Source: Paraburkholderia bannensis NBRC 103871 (lineage in GTDB: Bacteria; Pseudomonadota; Gammaproteobacteria; Burkholderiales; Burkholderiaceae). From it: a stretch of DNA of 33,130 nt. The first letter of the stretch is position 1, and every line of letters starts with the position of its first letter. The position numbers and the translations under genes were made by a program. Below the pieces are notes generated by a model, which worked only from the letters and a program-made list of their open reading frames with translations, was not told where the DNA came from and searched no databases. The stretch spans positions 1 through 33,130 of the forward strand of contig NZ_BAYA01000056.1 of NCBI RefSeq assembly GCF_000685015.1. Direction: 5' to 3'. This document shows, piece by piece, positions 23,406 through 31,400 of the stretch.

Positions 23406-23957
23406 GTGATTCGCAGATCGTTCCTGTTACTGGCCAGCAGCGCGCTGATGCTTTCGGCGTGCGGCTTCCAGCTGCGTGGGCAGCAGAACTACGCGTTCAA
23501 GCGGCTCGCCATTGTTGGCGCACCGGCGCCCGTGACCGCGCGCCTCACGCGCATGATCGAAGGCGGCAGCGATTCGGTGGTGGTCGAATCCACCTCGAAC
23601 GCCGACGCCGTGCTGCACGTGTCCGAATCGCGCGGCTTCAGCACGCTCACGCTGAGCTCGCTGGGCGAAGTCGAGGAATACCAGGTCAACTATTCGCTGT
23701 ACTACACGCTGACGGCGGCTGACGGTTCGCCGTTGATCCAGCCGAGCACGATCGGGCTGAACCGCGCGATGACCTATAGCGACCAGTACTCGACCGCGAA
23801 GGTGAGCGAGTCCAACCTGCTGTTCGCGGACATGCAGAACGACGCAGTGGATCAGCTCACGCGCCGCCTCGCCGTGCTCAAGACGCTGCATCCGAATCCG
23901 GACCAGGTCGTGCCGGGCGTCTCGCCGCGTGCACCGCTGCCGCCGCCGCCGCTGTGA
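23406..23957 (+). CDS. lptE: LPS-assembly lipoprotein LptE
   Basis: The product has 183 residues from a GTG start with AGGGAG just upstream. The lipoprotein signal MIRRSFLLLASSALMLSAC ends in Cys19, followed by the diagnostic GFQLRG. The core includes VEEYQVNYSLYYTLTAADGSPL and NRAMTYSDQYSTAKVSESNLLFADMQNDAVDQL in shorter conserved blocks (SLYYTL, AKVSES, DAVDQLTRRL). LptE plugs the LptD barrel and helps deliver LPS to the outer surface. It ends with a Pro-rich tail PRAPLPPPPL. The longer frame starting at 23325 would bury the lipoprotein signal and is rejected. It lies 114 bp after leuS and 45 bp before holA. Confidence 0.94.
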   Translation: MIRRSFLLLASSALMLSACGFQLRGQQNYAFKRLAIVGAPAPVTARLTRMIEGGSDSVVVESTSNADAVLHVSESRGFSTLTLSSLGEVEEYQVNYSLYYTLTAADGSPLIQPSTIGLNRAMTYSDQYSTAKVSESNLLFADMQNDAVDQLTRRLAVLKTLHPNPDQVVPGVSPRAPLPPPPL

Positions 23958-24002
23958 TGCGCGGCTCGTTTTTCCGCTTGTTTTTCCTTTAAAGCGCACG
24001 CC

Positions 24003-25223
24003 ATGCAACTGCGACTGGACGCACTCGAGCCGCATCTGGCCAGGGGAATGGCCAGCCTGTACGTCGTCTACGGCGACGAGCACCTGCTCGCCCAGGAGGC
24101 GTGCGACCGCATTCGTGCGAGCGCGCGTGCGGCCGGCTTCACCGACCGTTCCGTCTTTACGGTCGAGCGCGGTTTCGACTGGAGCGCGCTGCTTGGCGCG
24201 AGCCAGTCGATGTCGCTGTTCGGCGACCGCCAACTGGTGGAGTTGCGCATTCCGTCCGGCAAGCCCGGCAAGGAAGGCGCTGACGCGCTGAAGACGCTCG
24301 CGGCATCGGCCAAGGCTGGCGCGAATCCCGATGTGCTCACGCTCGTCACACTGCCGCGTCTGGATGCGGCGACGCAGAAGTCGGCATGGTTCACGGCGCT
24401 TTCGGAGAGCGGTGCCTCCATCAAGATCGATCCGGTCGAGCGCGCCGCGCTGCCGAACTGGATCGGCCAGCGCCTCTCGCAGCAGGGCCAGCGTGTCGCG
24501 CCAGGCGAAGACGGACGGCGCGCATTGCAGTTCGTCGCGGAACGCGTGGAGGGCAACCTGCTCGCCGCGCACCAGGAAATCCAGAAGCTTGGCCTGCTGT
24601 ATCCGCAAGGCGTGCTGAGCTTCGAGCAGATTCACGACGCCGTGCTCAACGTGGCGCGCTACGACGTGTTCAAGCTCAACGAAGCGATGCTGACTGGCGA
24701 CGTTGGGCGCCTTGCGCGCATGCTCGACGGCCTGGAAGGCGAGGGTGAAGCTGCCGTGCTGGTGCTGTGGGCCGTCGTCGAAGAAGTGCGCACCTTGCTG
24801 CGCATCAAGCGGGGCGTGGCGGCGGGCAAGCCGCTCGCCGTGCTGCTGCGCGAGAACCGTGTCTGGGGGCCGCGTGAGCGCCTGATCGGGCCGGCGCTGT
24901 CGCGTCTGAGCGAAGCGACGCTTGAGCGCGGGCTCGTGCTGGCGGCGCGTCTCGACCGGCAGGTCAAGGGCCTGTCGGGACAGGCGCGCGGCGACTGGCG
25001 CAATGCGTTGCCGCCGGATGCGTGGGACGGTTTGTTCGAACTGGCGATGACAGTGGCCGCGCCGCGTGATGCAGGAGCAGCAGGCGCTGCGGCATCTCGT
25101 CCTGTTGCGGGCGCACGCACCGGCGCGCCAGCCGCACCACGCTCGAACCCAGCAGCGGCCGCCGCAGCCGCCGCCGCTGCGGCCCGACCGCGCACCGCAG
25201 GGCCGGGGCGCAGGCCAGGCTAG
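24003..25223 (+). CDS. holA: DNA polymerase III subunit delta with Ala-rich C-terminal tail
   Basis: The product has 406 residues. HolA is the clamp-loader wrench that opens the sliding beta clamp. N-terminal features are LASLYVV-like MASLYVVYGDEHLLAQEACD and SMSLFGDRQLVELRIPSGKPGKEG, the beta-contacting region. The lid and collar parts contain FVAERVEGNLLAAHQEIQKL, DVFKLNEAMLTGDVGRL and LLRIKRGVAAGK. The core ends near 345 (PDAWDGLFELAMTVA). The last 60 residues are almost only Ala, Pro, Arg and Gly, beyond the usual family length of about 343. The order leuS-lptE-holA matches E. coli, but proA rather than nadD follows. Confidence 0.95.
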   Translation: MQLRLDALEPHLARGMASLYVVYGDEHLLAQEACDRIRASARAAGFTDRSVFTVERGFDWSALLGASQSMSLFGDRQLVELRIPSGKPGKEGADALKTLAASAKAGANPDVLTLVTLPRLDAATQKSAWFTALSESGASIKIDPVERAALPNWIGQRLSQQGQRVAPGEDGRRALQFVAERVEGNLLAAHQEIQKLGLLYPQGVLSFEQIHDAVLNVARYDVFKLNEAMLTGDVGRLARMLDGLEGEGEAAVLVLWAVVEEVRTLLRIKRGVAAGKPLAVLLRENRVWGPRERLIGPALSRLSEATLERGLVLAARLDRQVKGLSGQARGDWRNALPPDAWDGLFELAMTVAAPRDAGAAGAAASRPVAGARTGAPAAPRSNPAAAAAAAAAAARPRTAGPGRRPG

Positions 25224-25446
25224 CTTCACGCTTGCCGGGTCGCGCTCCCGACACCTGCTTCCGCTCAAGCGCACACGCACCGTCACGTGCCCTGTGCCGC
25301 ACCAGGCCGCGCCCAGCAAAGCTGGCGCGCTGGCTTTAAAATCGACCTAACCTGAACCGGGCCGCCTCGCCGCGCCGGCAGCAAGATCGCCAGCCGCGCG
25401 CCGGGCACGCCGCACCGCATCACCGCATCGCATCACGATAGAGACC

Positions 25447-26718
25447 ATGGATATCGACCAGTACATGACCGACCTCGGCCGCCGCGCCCGCAAGGCTTCG
25501 CGCGCGATGGCCCGGGCCTCGACGGCCGCGAAGAACGCCGCGCTCGAAGCGGTGGCGCAGGCCATCGAGCGCGAGACGCAGCAGCTCAAGGACGCCAACG
25601 CCCGCGACCTCGCGCGTGCGCAGGAAAAGGGCCACGACGCGGCCTTCATCGACCGCCTGACGCTTTCGGACAAGGCGATCGGGACGATGGTCGAGGGGCT
25701 GCGCCAGGTCGCGGCGCTGGCCGATCCGATCGGCGAGATCAGCAACCTCAAATTCCGCCCGAGCGGCATCCAGGTGGGCCAGATGCGCGTGCCGCTTGGC
25801 GTCATCGGCATCATCTACGAATCGCGCCCGAACGTGACCATCGACGCGGCCGCGCTGTGCCTGAAGTCGGGTAACGCGACGATTCTGCGCGGCGGCTCCG
25901 AAGCGCTCGAATGCAACACGGCGCTGGCGAAGCTGATCGGCGAGGGCCTGGCGGCAGCGGGCCTGCCGCAGGACGCGGTGCAGGTGGTCGAGACGGCCGA
26001 TCGCGCGGCGGTGGGCAAGCTCATCACCATGACGGAATTCGTCGACGTGATCGTGCCGCGCGGCGGCAAGAGCCTGATCGAGCGCCTGATGGCCGAAGCG
26101 CGTGTGCCGATGATCAAGCACCTCGACGGCATCTGCCACGTCTTCATCGACGATCGCGCGGATATCGCCAAGGCGCTTACCGTGTGCGACAACGCGAAGA
26201 CGCACCGCTACGGCACCTGCAACACGATGGAAACGCTGCTGGTCGCACGCGGCATCGCGCATGACGTGCTGCCGCCGCTGGGCCGGCTCTATCGCGACAA
26301 GGACGTGGAGCTGCGCGTGGACGCCGCCGCGCGCGCGATCCTCGCGGACGCGAACGTCGGCCCGCTCGTGGAAGCCACCGAAGAAGACTGGCGCACCGAA
26401 TACCTTGCGCCGGTGCTGGCGATCAAGGTGGTGGACAACCTCGACCAGGCCGTCGAGCACATCAACCACTACGGCTCGCACCACACCGATGCGATCGTCA
26501 CCGAAGACCACGACCGCGCGATGCGCTTCCTGCGCGAAGTGGATTCGGCGAGCGTGATGGTGAACGCTTCGACGCGTTTCGCGGACGGTTTCGAATTTGG
26601 CCTGGGCGCCGAAATCGGCATCTCGAACGACAAGCTGCACGCGCGCGGCCCGGTCGGCCTGGACGGCCTGACTTCGCTCAAGTACGTGGTGCTGGGTCAC
26701 GGCGAAGGCCGCCAGTAA
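25447..26718 (+). CDS. proA: Gamma-glutamyl phosphate reductase
   Basis: The product has 423 residues, normal for ProA. It reduces gamma-glutamyl phosphate to glutamate semialdehyde with NADPH in proline synthesis. Motifs are VPLGVIGIIYESRPNVTIDAAALCLKSGNA in short blocks (GIIYESRPNVT, LCLKSGNA), ILRGGSEA, MTEFVDVIVPRGG, the catalytic cysteine in HRYGTCNTMETLLV, and EFGLGAEIGISNDKLHARGP. The start at 25447 is the first Met of the conserved N-terminus. The 223 bp upstream contain a TAAAAT that might be a -10; no good -35 was found. Confidence 0.97.
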   Translation: MDIDQYMTDLGRRARKASRAMARASTAAKNAALEAVAQAIERETQQLKDANARDLARAQEKGHDAAFIDRLTLSDKAIGTMVEGLRQVAALADPIGEISNLKFRPSGIQVGQMRVPLGVIGIIYESRPNVTIDAAALCLKSGNATILRGGSEALECNTALAKLIGEGLAAAGLPQDAVQVVETADRAAVGKLITMTEFVDVIVPRGGKSLIERLMAEARVPMIKHLDGICHVFIDDRADIAKALTVCDNAKTHRYGTCNTMETLLVARGIAHDVLPPLGRLYRDKDVELRVDAAARAILADANVGPLVEATEEDWRTEYLAPVLAIKVVDNLDQAVEHINHYGSHHTDAIVTEDHDRAMRFLREVDSASVMVNASTRFADGFEFGLGAEIGISNDKLHARGPVGLDGLTSLKYVVLGHGEGRQ

Positions 26719-26791
26719 GTCCTGCTGGCGGCGCGCTGCGCTTTGCAGCGTGGTGCGCCGCCGCTTCGCTTAACGATCGAAGAAGAAAAAT

Positions 26792-27214
26792 ATGTCGATG
26801 CTCTGGGTCAAGACGTTTCACATCGTACTGATCGCTTCGTGGTTCGCAGGCCTGTTTTATTTGCCGCGAATCTTCGTCAATCTCGCGATGGAAACCGAGC
26901 CCGCGGCAACGAAGCGCCTGCTCATCATGGCGCGCAAGCTCTACCGCTTCATGACGATGATCGCCGTTCCCGGCCTGCTGTGCGGGCTGTGGCTGTGGCT
27001 CGTCGTGGGCATTGGCAGCGGGCAGGGCTGGATTCACGCCAAGGTGGGCGTGGTCGTGCTGCTGATCATCTATCACGCGTATTGCGGGCGCCTGCTGCGC
27101 ACGTTCGAGCGTGGCGAGAACCGTCGCTCGGACAAGTGGTATCGCATGTTCAACGAACTGCCCGTGCTCGGCATGCTGGCGGCCGTGGCGCTCGTTGTCA
27201 TCAAGCCGTTCTGA
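26792..27214 (+). CDS. hemJ: HemJ-type (UPF0093) integral membrane protein
   Basis: The product has 140 residues with four hydrophobic segments. HemJ is the oxygen-independent-type protoporphyrinogen IX oxidase of bacteria lacking HemG or HemY. Signature parts are VKTFHIVLIASWFAGLFYLPRIF with the conserved His10 and Trp, LYRFMTMIAVPGLL, the pair WIHAKVGVVVLLIIYH, and the C-terminal FNELPVLGMLAAVALVVIKPF. These match the UPF0093 family closely; some databases call such proteins CopD family. The start has an A-rich AAGAAGAAAA upstream. It is 73 bp after proA and ends at a hairpin shared with the convergent gene. Confidence 0.88.
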   Translation: MSMLWVKTFHIVLIASWFAGLFYLPRIFVNLAMETEPAATKRLLIMARKLYRFMTMIAVPGLLCGLWLWLVVGIGSGQGWIHAKVGVVVLLIIYHAYCGRLLRTFERGENRRSDKWYRMFNELPVLGMLAAVALVVIKPF

Positions 27215-27243
27215 ATCTGCTGGAAAGCGTTTTTCTTTCCCCG

Positions 27244-27277
27244 ACGGGCAGCATCAAATGCTGCCCGTTTCCTTTCT
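27244..27277 (+). terminator. Terminator after hemJ that overlaps the 3' end of the convergent gene
   Basis: A perfect 10-bp stem (27244-27253 with 27259-27268, ACGGGCAGCA and complement) and a 5-nt loop are followed by TTCCTTTCT on the plus strand. The loop includes the reverse complement of the stop codon of the minus-strand gene, and the left arm is just outside it. On the minus strand no T-run follows. Confidence 0.75.
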
Positions 27278-27718
27278 GCGCATGCGCGACGCCGCAACGC
27301 GCCAGCCATCCTCACGCTTCACGAACACATCGGTGAAGCGGTACTCGATCGTCTTGTAGCCCAGCGCCGGTGTATAGCGGTTGATGCCGGTCGCCACGGC
27401 GACGTCATCGAGCACCTGCACGCGGACATCTTCGAGCACCTGTGAGCCGCCGTCCGGCATGGGCAAAGCGGCGAGCATATCGCGCTTGCTGCGGTGAATC
27501 TCGCCCGGAAATACTTCGAAGAACTTATCGTCGAGCAGGTCGTTAAGCACCGGTCGATCGCCCGTTGCGGCGGCTTGTGTCCACTGATGCTCGAGCAACT
27601 GAACCTGGAGCGTATCGGAAATGGGCGAGACGCCCGTCAGGGCGCCGGGTGTGGCGGCATGGACGAAGGCGCTGAGCGTCAGCGCTGCGGCTGCGAGAAG
27701 CGTGAATGTGCGTTGCAT
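27254..27718 (-). CDS. Exported NTF2-like (SnoaL/DUF4440-type) protein
   Basis: The product has 154 residues. MQRTFTLLAAAALTLSAFVHA is a clear Sec signal peptide cut before ATPGA. The mature part has a cystatin-like cone pattern of the NTF2 superfamily: LEHQWTQAAATGDRPVLNDLLDDKFFEVFPGE, then VRVQVLDDVAVATGINRY, and FTDVFVKREDGWRVAASRM. No catalytic residues can be assigned; such domains bind small ligands or act as isomerases. AAGGAAAC precedes the ATG at 27718. The last five codons (ETGSI) fall in the terminator hairpin shared with hemJ. It is divergent from the large TAA. Confidence 0.82.
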   Translation of the reverse strand: MQRTFTLLAAAALTLSAFVHAATPGALTGVSPISDTLQVQLLEHQWTQAAATGDRPVLNDLLDDKFFEVFPGEIHRSKRDMLAALPMPDGGSQVLEDVRVQVLDDVAVATGINRYTPALGYKTIEYRFTDVFVKREDGWRVAASRMRRKETGSI

Positions 27719-27888
27719 GGCGTTTCCTTGAGTGAGGCGGCGGGCCGCTGCGATGGGTTGCGGCTCACGTTGGGGAAACGGTGTTGGCACGGCCGCCGCG
27801 GGGCCGGATGAGGCGCGATCGGTGCGACGCCGATGCGGCGGCGCGAGATGCCTGGCGTGGTGAGGTGGAGACCTCATGTCAGCGTTTC

Positions 27889-27917
27889 CCGACAGATGAA
27901 GTCTATTTGTCTGTCGG
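27889..27917. promoter_or_regulatory. Inverted repeat CCGACAGA-N13-TCTGTCGG
   Basis: Two perfect 8-bp arms separated by 13 bp lie between the divergent NTF2-like gene and the TAA. The dyad has the size of a transcription-factor operator, but no regulator can be named. A second dyad TGAGGT-N4-ACCTCA is at 27861-27876. Confidence 0.4.
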
Positions 27918-28093
27918 AGCGCGGGCCATAGGAGAAGTCTCAAAAGCGCGGGCGTTGAGCACTTTCTTGGCTGCTTTCTCAAGGCCGAATGCGTCAGTCA
28001 GCGAGCGTATTTTCCGTGAGTGTCTGTAGTCCAATTTTCCGGGTTGATTTTTATTATTCTGAGTAAAAATTCTCAATTTGTAGTTGTGAAATT

Positions 28094-28122
28094 TTGATTA
28101 TTCTTATTTTTAAAGTTTTAAT
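28094..28122 (+). promoter_or_regulatory. Candidate sigma70 promoter of the second TAA
   Basis: TTGATT (28094-28099), exactly 17 nt, and TTTAAT (28117-28122, five of six) lie in the AT-rich block. A start near 28129 would leave a leader of about 310 nt. AT-rich DNA makes chance matches easy. Confidence 0.4.
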
Positions 28123-28253
28123 TTAAGAGTGCCGCTTGTCATTGCGCATGGCCGAGTTTCCTATTGGGAATTTTCTTATGTTGTGTGCTTTTTCTTGCCC
28201 ATAGAGTCGCGTGTGCCGTCGCAATCCGGCCGAACCCTCATTTCACGCGGATT

Positions 28254-28286
28254 TTAAGTCGAAGCGAAATCGACTTAATTTGTTTT
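28254..28286 (+). terminator. Terminator-like hairpin in the leader of the second TAA (possible attenuator)
   Basis: Arms TTAAGTCGA (28254-28262) and TCGACTTAA (28270-28278) pair perfectly over 9 bp with loop AGCGAAA, and TTTGTTTT follows at once (28279-28286). No plus-strand gene ends upstream; the neighbour at 27718 is divergent. It therefore lies in the TAA leader, 154 nt before the start codon, or ends an unseen small RNA. Confidence 0.6.
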
Positions 28287-28439
28287 GTCGCGTGCGAAAG
28301 AAATTCCGTTGAATAAGCTGATCGAATTTCTCTGCATCGGGTGTTCTTGCCGGTTTGTATCGCGAATCTGGTCGACGTGAATGCATTTGCGCATGCAGTC
28401 ACGCACCGGGAATTCCGTCTCTCATTAAGGTAAGCAAGA

Positions 28440-31400
28440 ATGAACAAAACATATAGATCAGTCTGGAACGAGTCCACGGGGACGTGGGTGGCGGCGGCCG
28501 AGACCGCCCGCACTTGCAAAAAAGGTGGGCAGCGGAGTTCCATTACAACAGCGGCTACCGTCACGTCGCTGATCGCGATTGGCGGCATGCTTCCGCATTC
28601 AGCGTCTGCCACCACGAATATTGGAACGTGTTCAACATCTGGGTATACGGCGGTGGCCGTTGGTGGAACGCCGACTAACGGTTATCAGTGTACAAACGCT
28701 GGCGGAGACAGTTCAGTAGCAGTTGGCTCGGCTGCGACTTCTGCGGGAACCGGTAGCGGTGCGTTTGTAACTCCATTTTATTACTCAGGCACCACCAATA
28801 AGCCATGGAACGTAGATCAGGTGGCGATGGGGCCCAGTGCACGGGCGTTGGCGGAGAGCGCAATTGCGATTGGCGGGCACTCATTGGTAACGGGTATCGA
28901 GGCAGTCGGCCTAGGGGGAGGCTATTCGACTGTAAGTGGCAACCAGGCGATTGGGATTGGTTCACAGCTTGTTGCTAGTGGGCTTGGCTCTGTCGCGCTT
29001 GGTGTACATACGACGACGCAATCGAACCAGAATATTGCGATTGGTGCGCAAGCTGCGACAGTCGGAGCCAACGCTATTGCGATCGGTGCAAACGCAACCA
29101 CTGCGGGAGCGAATTCCGTTGCGCTGGGCGCAAATTCGGTTGCAGCGAGTGCCACTGATGTGCCGAGTGGCACTGTGGCTGGAAAAACCTACAACTATGC
29201 GGGCGCTAGCCCTGTGGGTGTCGTGAGCGTTGGGGCAGCGGGGGCAGAACGCCAGATCACGAATGTCGCAGCAGGCAAGGTGAGTGAGTCGAGTACGGAT
29301 GCCGTGAACGGGTCGCAACTTTATGCGACCGATCAAGCAGTGGAGAATCTGCAGGGCTTCACGAAAAATGCGGTGAGTTATGACGACGCCACCAGGAAAG
29401 CGATAACGCTCGCAGGTGACGGCGGAACGGTCATCACCAACTTGTCGCCGGGCGCGGTCACGGCATCCAGTACAGACGCCATCAACGGCTCACAGCTCTA
29501 TCAAGTGAGCAATTCGGTCACGAACATCAACAACACGCTCACGACCGCTGGCTGGGGCGCACAGGCTTCCTCGACGAATCCCGCTTCGTACGAAATGGGG
29601 GGCTTCATCATCGATGGCAATGGTCACGTAAGTAATCCCTCAGTGCTTTACGTACCGAATACCGTCGGTACCGCGAATGCGCAGATCGTGCTCGATCCTG
29701 GTCTGGGCAACAGCGAGTACTTTGTGAATGGCGACCGCACCCAGGGCTACCTGCCGAAGGGAACCATCATCAGCAATGTGGGCGATGGTGTCCAGAATAC
29801 GGACGCGGCGAATCTTGGCCAGGTTTATACGATCGTCGCCCAAGCAGGTGGTGGCGGAGGCGGTGGCACGGGTAATCTTGTTAAGGCTACCAGGCAACTC
29901 CAGGCTCCGCTTGGGGCAGCGTCTTCCGGTTCTGGCGTCAATACCTCGGGGCTGGTGCTGACCTACAACACGGCTGCGTACTACTCGCAGGTATCGGGGC
30001 TTGCCGATAGCAGCGGATCGACAAAGCCGTCAGACGTCGCTCGCGCCTACGGCAACGGCTCGATTGCGATTGGTTCGAATTCGTATGTGCCAAGTGCAGC
30101 GCCGGCCGGTACGGCGATTGGCGTGCAGTCCTATACGTCGGCGAATGACGCAGTGGCGTTGGGTTCGGGCTCGGTGGCAAATGTGGCGAATACGGTGTCG
30201 GTCGGTAACGATGGCACGAGTTCGTACACGGCGTATTACCCCAACGGGCAGACCTACACGATCAAGAATCAGGCGAATACGCGCCGTATCGTGAATATGG
30301 CGGCAGGCCAGGCGGATACCGACGCCGTCAATGTTTCGCAGCTCAAGGGCGTGACGGCGGCGCTGGGTGGTGGCGCGAGCGTGAATGCAGATGGCTCGAT
30401 CGCTGCGCCTTCGTATAGCGTAGCGGGCAATTCGTACTCTGATGCTGGATCGGCGATTGCCGCACTGAACAATGGCTCTGTGGCCTATGACACGTCGGCG
30501 CACGATATCGTGACGCTGGCTGGTAGCGGCGCGTCTAAACCTGTCAAGCTAACCAATCTCGCGAACGGCGCGCTCAATGCAGCAAGCAGCGATGCGGTCA
30601 ACGGCTCGCAGCTTTTCGCGACGAACCAGAGCATTTCGACGCTGTCGGGCACCGTAACGAATATCGCGGGTGACGTCACGAATCTCACCGGTCAGATGGC
30701 TGACGCGGTGAAGTACGATACGTCTGCACACGACACTGTGACGCTGGGCGGTACTGGCGCACAGACCTCCGTCAAGCTGACGAACGTCGCGAACGGTGCA
30801 CTCAATGCGTCGAGCAGCGATGCGGTCAACGGCTCGCAACTCTTCGCGACGAATTCGAGCATTTCGACGTTGTCGGGTGCCGTGACGAACATCGCAGGTG
30901 ACGTCACGAATCTCACCGGTCAGGTGGCTGACGCGGTGAAGTACGACACGTCCGCACACGACGTTCTGACGCTGGGCGGTACCGACGCAGAGAAACCCGT
31001 CAAGCTGACAAACGTCGCGAATGGTTCGCTCAGTGCGTCGAGCACGGACGGTGTCAATGGCTCGCAACTCTTCGCGACGAACTCGAGCATTTCGACGTTG
31101 TCGGGTGCCGTCACGAACATCGCGGGTGACGTCACGAATCTCACCGGTCAGGTGGCTGACGCGGTGAAGTACGACACATCCGCACACGACGTTCTGACGC
31201 TGGGTGGTACCGACGCAGAGAAACCCGTCAAGCTGACAAACGTCGCGAATGGTTCGCTCAGTGCGTCGAGCACGGACGGTGTCAATGGCTCGCAACTCTT
31301 TGCGACGAACGAGAGCATTTCGACGTTGTCGGGCGCTGTCACGAACATCGCGGGTGACATCACGAATCTCACCGGTCAGGTGGCTGACGCAGTGATGTAC

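Larger units (their letters stand above)
27719..28439. other. 721-bp divergent intergenic region upstream of the second TAA
   Basis: No gene is convincing here. The first 300 bp are GC-rich like the rest and contain two inverted repeats (27861-27876 and 27889-27917). 28041-28130 has only 18 G or C in 90 bp by my count, in strong contrast to the chromosome around it. The region then carries a candidate promoter, a terminator-like hairpin at 28254-28286, and AAGG before the ATG at 28440. An open frame at 27781-28029 has no family features. Confidence 0.8.

Noticed and set aside
27781..28029. 82-codon plus-strand frame before the AT-rich block
   Set aside because: Composition and lack of a ribosome site suggest chance; it sits in the divergent regulatory region.
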